Below, piece after piece: positions 1-5,051 of a DNA stretch of 5,051 nt. The stretch spans positions 1-5,051 of the forward strand of contig SXOW01000211.1 in the NCBI GenBank assembly GCA_005778315.1, given 5' to 3'. The stretch is from Acidobacteriota bacterium. Its GTDB lineage: Bacteria > Acidobacteriota > Vicinamibacteria > Vicinamibacterales > UBA8438. Below the pieces are notes generated by a model. That model was not told the DNA's origin. It saw only the letters and a list, made by a program, of their open reading frames with translations, and made no database searches. Each line of letters begins with the position of its first letter. Position 1 is the first letter of the stretch. A program made the translations under genes and the position numbers.

Positions 1-68
1 GCTGCAGCCAGGCCAACCTGCAGGCGACCGGTGGCAACGGCTATTTCTACTGCTTCGCCGGCAACTAG
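1..68 (+). CDS. 3' end of an unidentified gene (partial)
   Basis: Reading from base 3, 21 codons run to a TAG stop at 66-68 and give CSQANLQATGGNGYFYCFAGN. Nineteen of these 21 codons end in G or C, like the genes downstream, whereas the frame starting at base 2 is AT-richer at third positions. A strong hairpin begins 13 bases after the stop, as expected at a gene end. The tail has two cysteines sixteen residues apart and is rich in Gly, Asn and aromatic residues. This would suit a disulfide-bonded exported protein, but that is only a guess. The family cannot be recognised from so short a piece, and the start lies outside the window. Confidence 0.55.
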   Translation, partial: CSQANLQATGGNGYFYCFAGN

Positions 69-81
69 GATCAGCGTATCC

Positions 82-114
82 GTGACGGGGCGCACCGTCG
101 GCGCGCCCCGTCAC
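82..114 (+). terminator. 12-bp perfect inverted repeat, probable terminator hairpin
   Basis: GTGACGGGGCGC (82-93) is followed after a 9-base loop by its exact reverse complement (103-114). It lies 13 bases after the stop of the preceding gene. No T tract follows on either strand, so it is not a textbook intrinsic terminator. T-poor GC hairpins of this kind are common 3' of genes in GC-rich bacteria. The arm ends only 22 bases before the cytochrome start, so it could instead affect the 5' leader of that gene. Confidence 0.5.
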
Positions 115-136
115 ACGTCAGTCCCCGCCTCCCGAC

Positions 137-2131
137 ATGACCGCCCGACGCGGACGCCGACAGGAGCCGCCTGCCGGCCCCGCGCGTGAGGCCACTGCCT
201 CCGGCCTCCGGCGTCACCTGCCGATCGCGCTGCTGCTACTCGCCGCCGCCACCTTGGGCCTGGCGGCCGTCGTGTCCTTCTCCCCCCCGGTCCCGGAATC
301 GCGCATCACCAACCGGCCTATCGAGGTCCACGCCGACGGATATGTCTCCTCCGAGACATGCCAGGCATGTCATCCGGCTGAATACGACAGCTGGTACGGC
401 TCGTTTCATCGCACGATGACGCAGGTGGCGACGCCCGACACTGTGCGTGCCGACTTCGACGGGGTGCGGGTCGAGGACACGCACTTCGAGCCGATGGTGT
501 TGAGCCGGGTTGGCGACGAGTTCTGGGCGGAATTCGATGACCCTGGATGGGAAGGCAACGAGTCGCGACCCCGCATCAAGCGCCAGGTGGTCATGATCAC
601 CGGGTCACACCATCAGAACATTTACTGGTATGCCACCGGCCACGACCGGGGCTTGAATATCCTGCCGGCCGCCTACTTGCTCAAGGAAGCGCGATGGGTG
701 CCGCGCAGTGCGGTAGTCCTGCACCCGCCGGGGCAATCGCTGGCCATGCTGGACGGCCACTGGAACGCGATCTGCATCGCATGCCACACCACACGGGGCA
801 AGACCGCCTTTGACACGCCCTACCGCTCGGAGCCGTTCGACACCCAGACCATCGGGACGACGGTCGCCGAATTCGGCGTCGGTTGCGAATCCTGCCACGG
901 CCCCGGACAGGCGCACGTTGAGGCGAATCGGAACCCCCTCCGGCGCTATGGTCTTCACCTTGACCCGGCAGAGGCCGGCGACCCCACCATCGTCCTCCCG
1001 ACCCGGCTCGATCCACAGCGGTCGTCACAGGTGTGCGGACAATGCCACAGTGTGTGGGAATTCTACGACCAGGCCGGCGAACGGCAGGCCAATGCCGCCG
1101 GGTTGCCATATCGACCCGGGGATGAATTGCGAGACACGCGATTCGTCGCTCAACCCTCGGTTGATCGCACATCGCCGGCCATGACTGCGTTCGTACAGAC
1201 CGACCCGGATTTTGTCAGGGGCTCGTTCTGGCCGGATGGCATGATCCGGGTGTCCGGCCGCGAGTACAACGGGCTCCTCGATTCCCCGTGCTTCCGCGAA
1301 GCCACGCACCCTGACCGCACCCTGAGCTGCTTCTCCTGTCACGAGATGCACAAGCCGAGCGACGATGCGCGGTCCGTCGCGGAGTGGGCAGACACCCACC
1401 AGGTGTCAACCCAGGGGCAGGGGAACCAGGCGTGTCTGCAGTGTCATGAACCGATGGCCGACCAGGTCACCGCACACACTCGGCACGGGGCCGACTCAAC
1501 CGGGAGCCGGTGTTACAACTGCCACATGCCCTACACCAGCTACGGGCTCCTCAAGACCATTCGGAGCCACACCGTGAGCAGCCCGTCGGCCACCGAATCG
1601 GTGGCGCTGGGACGACCGAACGCCTGCAACCTCTGCCACCTGGACAAGACCGTGGCCTGGACCGCCGACCGTCTTGACGAGTGGTATGGCACGCCAGCGC
1701 CGCCATTGGACGAGGACGACCGCACGGTTGCAGCGGGGCCGCTCTGGCTTCTCAGGGGTGATGCCGGGCTACGCGCGATCACCGCGCAGGCGATGGGCTG
1801 GGGCCCGGCCCAGGACACGTCTGGCACGAGCTGGATGACGCCGCACCTCGCCGAAGCGCTGGGTGACCCCTACGAGGCAGTCCGATTCATCGCGGCCCGA
1901 TCGCTCCGCAGTTTGCCTGGCAACCCGAGCCTGTCATACGACTTTGTGGCGCCCGAGGCGGCGCGTGCCGAGGTCGCCGTCAGACTCCTCCAGACATGGC
2001 GGGCTGATCCACGCTCCCGACAGCGGCGCGAGCCCGAACTGCTCGTCGACCAGGAGGGGTTGCCGCGGATCGACGCCATGCGTCGACTCTTCGATCAACG
2101 CGATCGGCGCGGTGTCTTTCTCAGAGAGTAG
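137..2131 (+). CDS. Membrane-anchored octaheme c-type cytochrome with HEAT-like C-terminus
   Basis: The 664-residue protein carries eight CxxCH heme c attachment motifs, at about residues 75, 213, 250, 300, 398, 433, 459 and 497. A hydrophobic helix at about 28-48 follows an Arg-rich N-terminus and should act as a signal anchor, placing the hemes in the periplasm. There is no cysteine between the first and second motifs; this stretch of about 130 residues looks beta-rich and contains a GSHH segment. The last two motifs sit in a conserved-looking block (CYNCHMPYTSYGLL, then PNACNLCHLDKT). Residues from about 530 to 625 resemble HEAT-type helical repeats. The family is the cytochrome c554/doubled-CxxCH type of multiheme protein; the likely role is electron transfer, with donor and acceptor unknown. 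There is no CxxCK motif, so it is not a classical NrfA nitrite reductase. ATG 137 is the only start that keeps the anchor intact, but no Shine-Dalgarno is visible before it. The stop touches the start of the next gene, implying an operon. Confidence 0.9.
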   Translation: MTARRGRRQEPPAGPAREATASGLRRHLPIALLLLAAATLGLAAVVSFSPPVPESRITNRPIEVHADGYVSSETCQACHPAEYDSWYGSFHRTMTQVATPDTVRADFDGVRVEDTHFEPMVLSRVGDEFWAEFDDPGWEGNESRPRIKRQVVMITGSHHQNIYWYATGHDRGLNILPAAYLLKEARWVPRSAVVLHPPGQSLAMLDGHWNAICIACHTTRGKTAFDTPYRSEPFDTQTIGTTVAEFGVGCESCHGPGQAHVEANRNPLRRYGLHLDPAEAGDPTIVLPTRLDPQRSSQVCGQCHSVWEFYDQAGERQANAAGLPYRPGDELRDTRFVAQPSVDRTSPAMTAFVQTDPDFVRGSFWPDGMIRVSGREYNGLLDSPCFREATHPDRTLSCFSCHEMHKPSDDARSVAEWADTHQVSTQGQGNQACLQCHEPMADQVTAHTRHGADSTGSRCYNCHMPYTSYGLLKTIRSHTVSSPSATESVALGRPNACNLCHLDKTVAWTADRLDEWYGTPAPPLDEDDRTVAAGPLWLLRGDAGLRAITAQAMGWGPAQDTSGTSWMTPHLAEALGDPYEAVRFIAARSLRSLPGNPSLSYDFVAPEAARAEVAVRLLQTWRADPRSRQRREPELLVDQEGLPRIDAMRRLFDQRDRRGVFLRE

Positions 2132-2142
2132 TGACGCCAGCC

Positions 2143-2592
2143 ATGAACTACACCCGACGACATCTTCGGCTCGGCTGGTGGTCGCTGCTCGTTTTCCTGC
2201 TGCTCGGTCTTGGGCTCGAACTGCTGCACGGCTTCAAGGTGGGCCTCTACCTGGACGTGCAGAACGAAACGCGGCGACTCATGTGGACGCTGGCCCACGC
2301 GCACGGGGCGCTGCTGGGGTTGGTTCACATCGCCTTCGCCCTTTCCGTGCCATACCTCCCAAAGCTCGCCACTCTGAACCGGGCCAGGATCTCCTGGTGC
2401 CTGATTGGGGCCAGCGTGCTGCTCCCAGGTGGGTTCTTCACAGCCGGCCTAGCCGTCTATGGCGGCGACCCTGGTCTCGGCATCGTGTTGGTCCCGATCG
2501 GCGCTACCAGTCTGCTGACTGCGGTCTTTCTTGCCGCGCGCGCCTCTGGCTCGGCCGAGACACCGGACGGGACCGGTGGCCGGCGGGATTAG
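2143..2592 (+). CDS. Small four-helix membrane protein, histidine-rich, paired with the octaheme cytochrome
   Basis: The product has about 149 residues from ATG 2143, beginning MNYTRRHLRLGWW. A GTG at 2131 is in frame and shares one base with the cytochrome stop (TAGTG), giving a 153-residue alternative with a purine stretch (AGAGAG) just before it. ATG was preferred because the basic MNYTRRH start fits the N-terminal end of the first helix. Four hydrophobic helices are visible, at about residues 10-29, 46-70, 83-104 and 110-132 counted from the ATG. Histidines fall at the end of helix 1 (LLHGFKVG) and within helix 2 (LAHAHGALLGLVH). An AHAHG helix recalls heme-binding helices of heme-copper oxidase subunit I-like proteins, but this is only a resemblance. 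The tight coupling to the cytochrome suggests a membrane partner, perhaps passing electrons between quinol or a membrane heme and the periplasmic hemes. This role is inferred, and no characterised family is recognised. Confidence 0.8.
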   Translation: MNYTRRHLRLGWWSLLVFLLLGLGLELLHGFKVGLYLDVQNETRRLMWTLAHAHGALLGLVHIAFALSVPYLPKLATLNRARISWCLIGASVLLPGGFFTAGLAVYGGDPGLGIVLVPIGATSLLTAVFLAARASGSAETPDGTGGRRD

Positions 2593-2646
2593 TCCCTCTG
2601 ACATGCCTCTATCCAAATTCCCTCGCCCACAGGACGGAGCCAGACT

Positions 2647-2685
2647 ATGATGCTTCGCGAGAAACGTGGCCAACACACAAATTAG
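2647..2685 (+). other. Short ORF with a good RBS overlapping the DUF3108 start
   Basis: ATG 2647 opens a 12-codon frame (MMLREKRGQHTN) that stops at 2683-2685, inside the DUF3108 reading frame. GGAG at 2636-2639 lies seven bases before this ATG, ideal Shine-Dalgarno spacing, and is better than anything before GTG 2666. It may be a leader peptide coupled to the gene below. Alternatively it may be the true N-terminus, separated from the gene by a one-base indel. It may also be chance. Confidence 0.3.
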
Positions 2686-3436
2686 AGCACTATGCGCGGG
2701 CCTGCTGGTGACCGGCCTACTGGCGGGCATCGGCGGGTGGCCCGCGGCGGCACAGTCGGGACCGTTCCGCGCGGGCGAGCGGTTGACCTACGACGTGCGT
2801 TGGTCAGCGATGCTGGCCGCTCTGACCGCTGGCACCGTGACCCTGGAGGTGACCGAGCAACGGACGCCAGACGGACTCGCGTTTGGGGTGGTCGGGGAAG
2901 CCCGCCTCTCGGAGACCCTCTCGCGACTGTACCAGCTTTACTACCGGGCCGACACGCTCGTCGATGCGCGCACGCTCCTCCCGCTGGAGGGCTCCATCCA
3001 CAGCGAGGAGGGGAGGCGGCAGCGCACCAAAGTAACCCGGTTCGACCGTGCCGCGCAGCGAGCTCATTACGAGATCCGCACCGCCACGGTGGTCACCCGC
3101 GAGCTGGCCGTGCCCATGGGGGTGCAGGACGCCCTCTCGGCGTTGTACGTCATGCGCGCGATGCCGTGGGCACCTGGCGAGTTCCGCATCCCCGTGAGCG
3201 ACGGCGGCAAGCTCTACACGGTGGTGGTCACCGTGGGTGGGAGGGAGCAAATCAGGACCAGCCTCGGCACCCAGATGGCCAGACAGGCATCGATCCGAGT
3301 GGTCGAGGATGGCGTTGGCCCAGTCGACCGACGGCTGGATCTCTGGGTGTCGGACGATACCCGCCGTCTACCTCTGAAAATCGAGGTCGATCTGCCGATC
3401 GGCTCGGTCGTGCTGCTGCTGCGAGAACTGGCGTGA
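2666..3436 (+). CDS. Exported DUF3108 domain-containing protein
   Basis: The 256-residue product has a probable signal peptide: a hydrophobic core at about residues 9-27 (CAGLLVTGLLAGIGG) and an AAAQ-like cleavage region near residue 30. The mature part fits DUF3108. It opens with the GERLTYDVRW-type strand and a following AGTVTLEV strand. It continues with a YRADTLVD/LLPLEG segment and an RRQRTKVTRFD segment, and then a QDALSALYVMR helix. It ends with a WVSDDTRRLPLKIEV and IGSVVLLL tail. Length is normal for the family, whose members are periplasmic or outer-membrane-associated and of unknown biochemical role. The only in-frame start that keeps the signal peptide is GTG 2666, with a weak GAGAA-like purine stretch before it. 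A better RBS/ATG at 2647 is out of frame. The gap to the membrane-protein gene is 73 bases with no strong terminator, so co-transcription is possible but unproven. The gene is convergent with the enolase-superfamily remnant. Confidence 0.85.
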   Translation: MANTQIRALCAGLLVTGLLAGIGGWPAAAQSGPFRAGERLTYDVRWSAMLAALTAGTVTLEVTEQRTPDGLAFGVVGEARLSETLSRLYQLYYRADTLVDARTLLPLEGSIHSEEGRRQRTKVTRFDRAAQRAHYEIRTATVVTRELAVPMGVQDALSALYVMRAMPWAPGEFRIPVSDGGKLYTVVVTVGGREQIRTSLGTQMARQASIRVVEDGVGPVDRRLDLWVSDDTRRLPLKIEVDLPIGSVVLLLRELA

Positions 3437-3486
3437 GCCAAGCCGGAAGGGCGGCGCCACGGCGCCAGCAGCAGGCCGACGGACCG

Positions 3487-3876
3487 CTAATACGCGTAAC
3501 GGGCGACCGCGGCCTCGTCCCACTCCATCCCGAGGCCCGGCCCCTGCGCGGTGAGGGTTCCATCGACGGGCCGCGGGGGGGCGGAGAGCACGGCACCAGC
3601 CAGATCCAGATACTCCAGATACTGGGCGCCTGGGGTGACCGGCAATACGTGGGCGCTCGCCTCAACGAACAGGTGGCTCGAGACCGGCACCGAGGCCGCC
3701 TCGGCCTGGCCCATCGCGCGTAGCCAGCCGGTCACGCCGCCGATCTTCATCAGATCAGGCATACAGCAGTCGCAGGCTCCGGCAGCCAAGGCGTGCGCCA
3801 TGTCGTGTCCGAACCACCAGTTTTCTCCGGTCTGGATCGGCACCGGGGAGGCAGCCCGCACTCGCGCGTGACCAGG
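3487..3876 (-). pseudogene. C-terminal fragment of a mandelate racemase/muconate lactonizing enzyme-family gene
   Basis: About 130 codons match the C-terminal third of the mandelate racemase branch of the enolase superfamily, starting at GHARVRAASPVPIQTGENWW and ending at a TAG (3489-3487). Visible landmarks are the Glu of TGEN (third metal ligand position), the Asp of MPDLMKIGG, the His of SSHLF (the catalytic Asp/His dyad of mandelate racemase) and the Glu of QYLEYL. The family is usually about 360-400 residues. Here the capping domain, the KxK catalytic lysines and the first two metal ligands are absent. Family-like sequence stops next to an in-frame TAG at 3879-3877, and I see no EEP-type motif further upstream in any - strand frame up to the neighbouring gene. 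A GTG at 3861 could open a 124-residue ORF, but half a TIM barrel should not fold or catalyse. Low decay within the fragment suggests a fairly recent truncation. The original substrate, an acid sugar or similar, cannot be told. Confidence 0.85.
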
Positions 3877-3936
3877 CTATGCGACAGCATGAGTGGGAGA
3901 ATCTGCAGATGCGGACGGGGGCTACGTCAAGCGGCC

Positions 3937-4914
3937 CTACTCGGTGACAGTAATGGTGACGTTCCCGTGGGCGATGAGCATCGCGTCGCTGGCGAACGCT
4001 CGAAGCACGTAGGTCCCCGGCTCGTCGAACGTCACCGTGGACTCGATCGTGGCCGACGTCCAGCCGTCGCCCGGCATGCCATCCTCCCACTTCTGGTATC
4101 CGTAGGGCTCGAACGTCGCGTCAGCGCCACCTCGATAGACCAGCCAACGCACGGAGATATGGTTGCGGGTCGGGGCCGGCCTTGTGTACTGCGGGATGTT
4201 GTCAGGAATCTTCGGCGCGTCATCGGGCGGAACCAGCGTGGGGTCGCGACGGCGTGCGGTTGCGTCCGGATCAGGTTCGTCTACCGGAGACGGCAGGTCG
4301 TCGTCTGTGACTCGAGCGGTGAGGGTCACAGGCTCGCCAACCCGAACCGACGACCGGCTGGCTTCCACGCTCACCGACGGCCAGCCGTTGCCATACATTT
4401 CGTCCACACCACGGCCAAACGCCGTGCCGTTGTTCGACGTGATCGTGTTCACGTCGATCTCCCACTCAGCCTGCAGCCACCCATAGGCGTGCTGCGTGCT
4501 GCCATGAGTGGTCAACTCCCACACGAGTTCTGCGTCCCGCGGAAAGCTGGCCGGCACCACGACCTCGAACTGATAGCGATTGAGCCGAGGATAGAAATAC
4601 GTCGGCTGACCCCGATCGGGCTCACCAGGGGAGAAGAAGTTGGCCTCGCCGATTGGCACATGCGGCCGCTCGGCATAATTGCGGTTCAAATACCCGAAAT
4701 GAAACGTGTACCCGCCGTCGTCCCTGCGGGACCACCCGTCGAAGACCGGTTGCACGTCCTGACCCCGGCTGAATCGCTGTTGCGGCTGCGTCGCGACGGG
4801 CACGTCGCGAGCATTGATCTGCGCCGTCGCAGGCCCCGCGCCGCCCAGCGCCAGCATCACCACAGTCCCGGCAAGAATGGTCTTCTGTTCGGTCCGCCTG
4901 CCAAGAACCGTCAT
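3937..4914 (-). CDS. Secreted Ig-like/beta-rich protein of unnamed family
   Basis: From ATG 4914 the product has 325 residues. A longer GTG start at 4935 is in frame, but it has no Shine-Dalgarno, while GGAAGGTGA sits five bases before the ATG. The N-terminus is a signal peptide: basic MTVLGRRTEQK, a hydrophobic core to about residue 23, and a likely cleavage after GPATA near residue 32. The first domain (about 52-155) contains VFDGWSRRDDGGYTFHFGYLNRN, an acidic/Gly-Gln segment (GEPDRGQPTYFYPR) and LVWELTTHG. This pattern is familiar from uncharacterised exported proteins of Acidobacteriota and related phyla. Next come an Ig-like strand set (about 179-205, GEPVTLTARV), an acidic, Pro-rich linker (about 206-250) and a second beta region. 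The protein closes with FDEPGTYVLRAFASDAM and TITVTE, typical of a PKD/Ig-like fold. No catalytic motif is visible; an adhesive, structural or binding role outside the cytoplasm is inferred. It lies upstream of, and on the same strand as, the enolase remnant. Confidence 0.85.
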   Translation of the reverse strand: MTVLGRRTEQKTILAGTVVMLALGGAGPATAQINARDVPVATQPQQRFSRGQDVQPVFDGWSRRDDGGYTFHFGYLNRNYAERPHVPIGEANFFSPGEPDRGQPTYFYPRLNRYQFEVVVPASFPRDAELVWELTTHGSTQHAYGWLQAEWEIDVNTITSNNGTAFGRGVDEMYGNGWPSVSVEASRSSVRVGEPVTLTARVTDDDLPSPVDEPDPDATARRRDPTLVPPDDAPKIPDNIPQYTRPAPTRNHISVRWLVYRGGADATFEPYGYQKWEDGMPGDGWTSATIESTVTFDEPGTYVLRAFASDAMLIAHGNVTITVTE

Positions 4915-4916
4915 CG

Positions 4917-4925
4917 TCACCTTCC
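4917..4925 (-). promoter_or_regulatory. Shine-Dalgarno that decides the start of the secreted protein
   Basis: On the - strand GGAAGGTGA lies directly before ATG 4914, with AAGG five bases from the start codon. It resembles the anti-SD complement closely and is the reason ATG 4914 is chosen over the in-frame GTG 4935. Confidence 0.75.
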
Positions 4926-4940
4926 GTCTCTGCACTTGCG

Positions 4941-4979
4941 AAAAACCCCCTGAGGAAACGGCCGGGTTCCCTCAGAGGG
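4941..4979 (-). terminator. Intrinsic-terminator-like hairpin with T tract, in front of the secreted-protein gene
   Basis: Read on the - strand, bases 4979-4966 (CCCTCTGAGGGAAC) pair with 4959-4947 (GTTTCCTCAGGGG), leaving one bulged A/T position and one mismatch. The 6-base loop is CCGGCC. The stem is followed by TTTTT (4945-4941). This is the shape of a rho-independent terminator for - strand transcription. It ends 26 bases before ATG 4914, so it either closes a gene to the right of the window or lies in the leader of the secreted-protein gene as an attenuator. Confidence 0.6.
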
Positions 4980-5051
4980 TCTGTCTTGCTCGACTCTGTC
5001 TTGCTCAACCTTGCTCAACAATGACCGCGCTCAACAATGACCGCGCTCAAC
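4980..5051. repeat. Block of short tandem direct repeats, continuing off the window edge
   Basis: Two 15-bp units, TCTGTCTTGCTCGAC and TCTGTCTTGCTCAAC (4980-4994, 4995-5009), are followed by a 10-bp partial unit CTTGCTCAAC (5010-5019). Two exact copies of AATGACCGCGCTCAAC then fill 5020-5035 and 5036-5051. All units end in GCTC(A/G)AC, whose five copies start at 4988, 5003, 5013, 5029 and 5045. The block sits next to the hairpin before the secreted-protein gene and ends at the window edge, so the copy number is unknown. No reading frame is convincingly coding here. Confidence 0.85.

Noticed and set aside
137..2131. Identification of the cytochrome as an NrfA-type nitrite reductase or hydroxylamine oxidoreductase
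   Set aside because: All eight motifs are plain CxxCH, with no CxxCK catalytic heme and no evident HAO-type crosslinking tyrosine context, and the HEAT-like tail is foreign to those enzymes.
2623..2651. Possible -10 box TATGAT at 2646-2651 ahead of the DUF3108 gene
   Set aside because: No acceptable -35 hexamer lies 16-18 bases upstream, and the resulting transcript start would leave only about 8 bases of leader before GTG 2666.
1863..2711. 282-codon open frame on + overlapping the cytochrome, membrane-protein and DUF3108 genes
   Set aside because: It lies in a different frame across three genes with recognisable products, and its translation is low-complexity Arg/Pro/Ser-rich, as expected of an off-frame reading of GC-rich DNA.
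3413..3474. Inverted repeats around the DUF3108 stop (CTGCTGCTG/CAGCAGCAG and GGCGCC/GGCGCC at 3453-3466) as a terminator between convergent genes
   Set aside because: The arms compete with each other, the compact hairpin has only about five base pairs, there is no T tract, and the repeats largely reflect GC-rich triplet sequence.
2692..3723. 343-codon open frame on + overlapping the DUF3108 gene
   Set aside because: It is out of frame with a clear DUF3108 protein, runs into the enolase remnant, and is dominated by Arg, Gly and Ala without recognisable motifs.
3901..3910. Perfect 10-bp palindrome ATCTGCAGAT between the secreted-protein gene and the enolase remnant
   Set aside because: It is too short and isolated, with no flanking symmetry and not upstream of a gene start, so chance is the simplest explanation.
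3793..4953. 386-codon open frame on + antisense to the secreted-protein gene
   Set aside because: It is an Arg/His/Gly-rich antisense reading. The - strand frame has a signal peptide, a strong RBS and family-like domains, so this is a shadow.
4980..5051. CRISPR array
   Set aside because: The repeats are 15-16 bp and directly abutting, with no unique spacers of regular length.
5021..5051. Start of a + strand gene at ATG 5021
   Set aside because: The ATG falls inside the tandem repeat and recurs 16 bases later in a different frame; there is no RBS and too little sequence to support a gene.

Overview
The window is GC-rich with strong G/C preference at third codon positions. It holds a short gene end, three + strand genes, and on the - strand one complete gene plus a truncated gene remnant. 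The protein families (a CxxCH-rich cytochrome with a HEAT-like tail, a DUF3108 protein, an exported Ig-like protein and a mandelate racemase fragment) suggest an environmental Gram-negative bacterium, perhaps Acidobacteriota (Vicinamibacteria-like). That placement is inference from family resemblance, not a database match. I see no rRNA, tRNA, CRISPR array or intact mobile element.

Layout: bases 1-68 are the last 21 codons of an unidentified + strand gene, followed by a perfect 12-bp hairpin (82-114). Next comes a 664-residue membrane-anchored octaheme c-type cytochrome (137-2131). Its stop codon abuts or overlaps the start of a small four-helix membrane protein rich in intramembrane histidines (about 2143-2592). 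After a 73-nt gap lies an exported DUF3108 protein (2666-3436). These three + strand genes could be one transcript; the first two look translationally coupled and may form a membrane electron-transfer unit.

The right side is read from the - strand. A secreted Ig-like/beta-rich protein of unnamed function (4914-3937) has a strong Shine-Dalgarno and is preceded by an intrinsic-terminator-like hairpin with a T tract. Upstream of that is a block of short direct repeats running off the window edge. Downstream of this gene is the C-terminal third of a mandelate racemase/muconate lactonizing enzyme-type gene (3876-3487), convergent with the DUF3108 gene. It lacks its capping domain and half of its barrel and is best read as a pseudogene.

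The points most worth a second look are the cytochrome/membrane-protein pair, the decayed enolase-superfamily gene, the repeat block plus hairpin in front of the secreted-protein gene, and the uncertain start of the DUF3108 gene. I found no clear evidence of a wholly new defence or mobile system.
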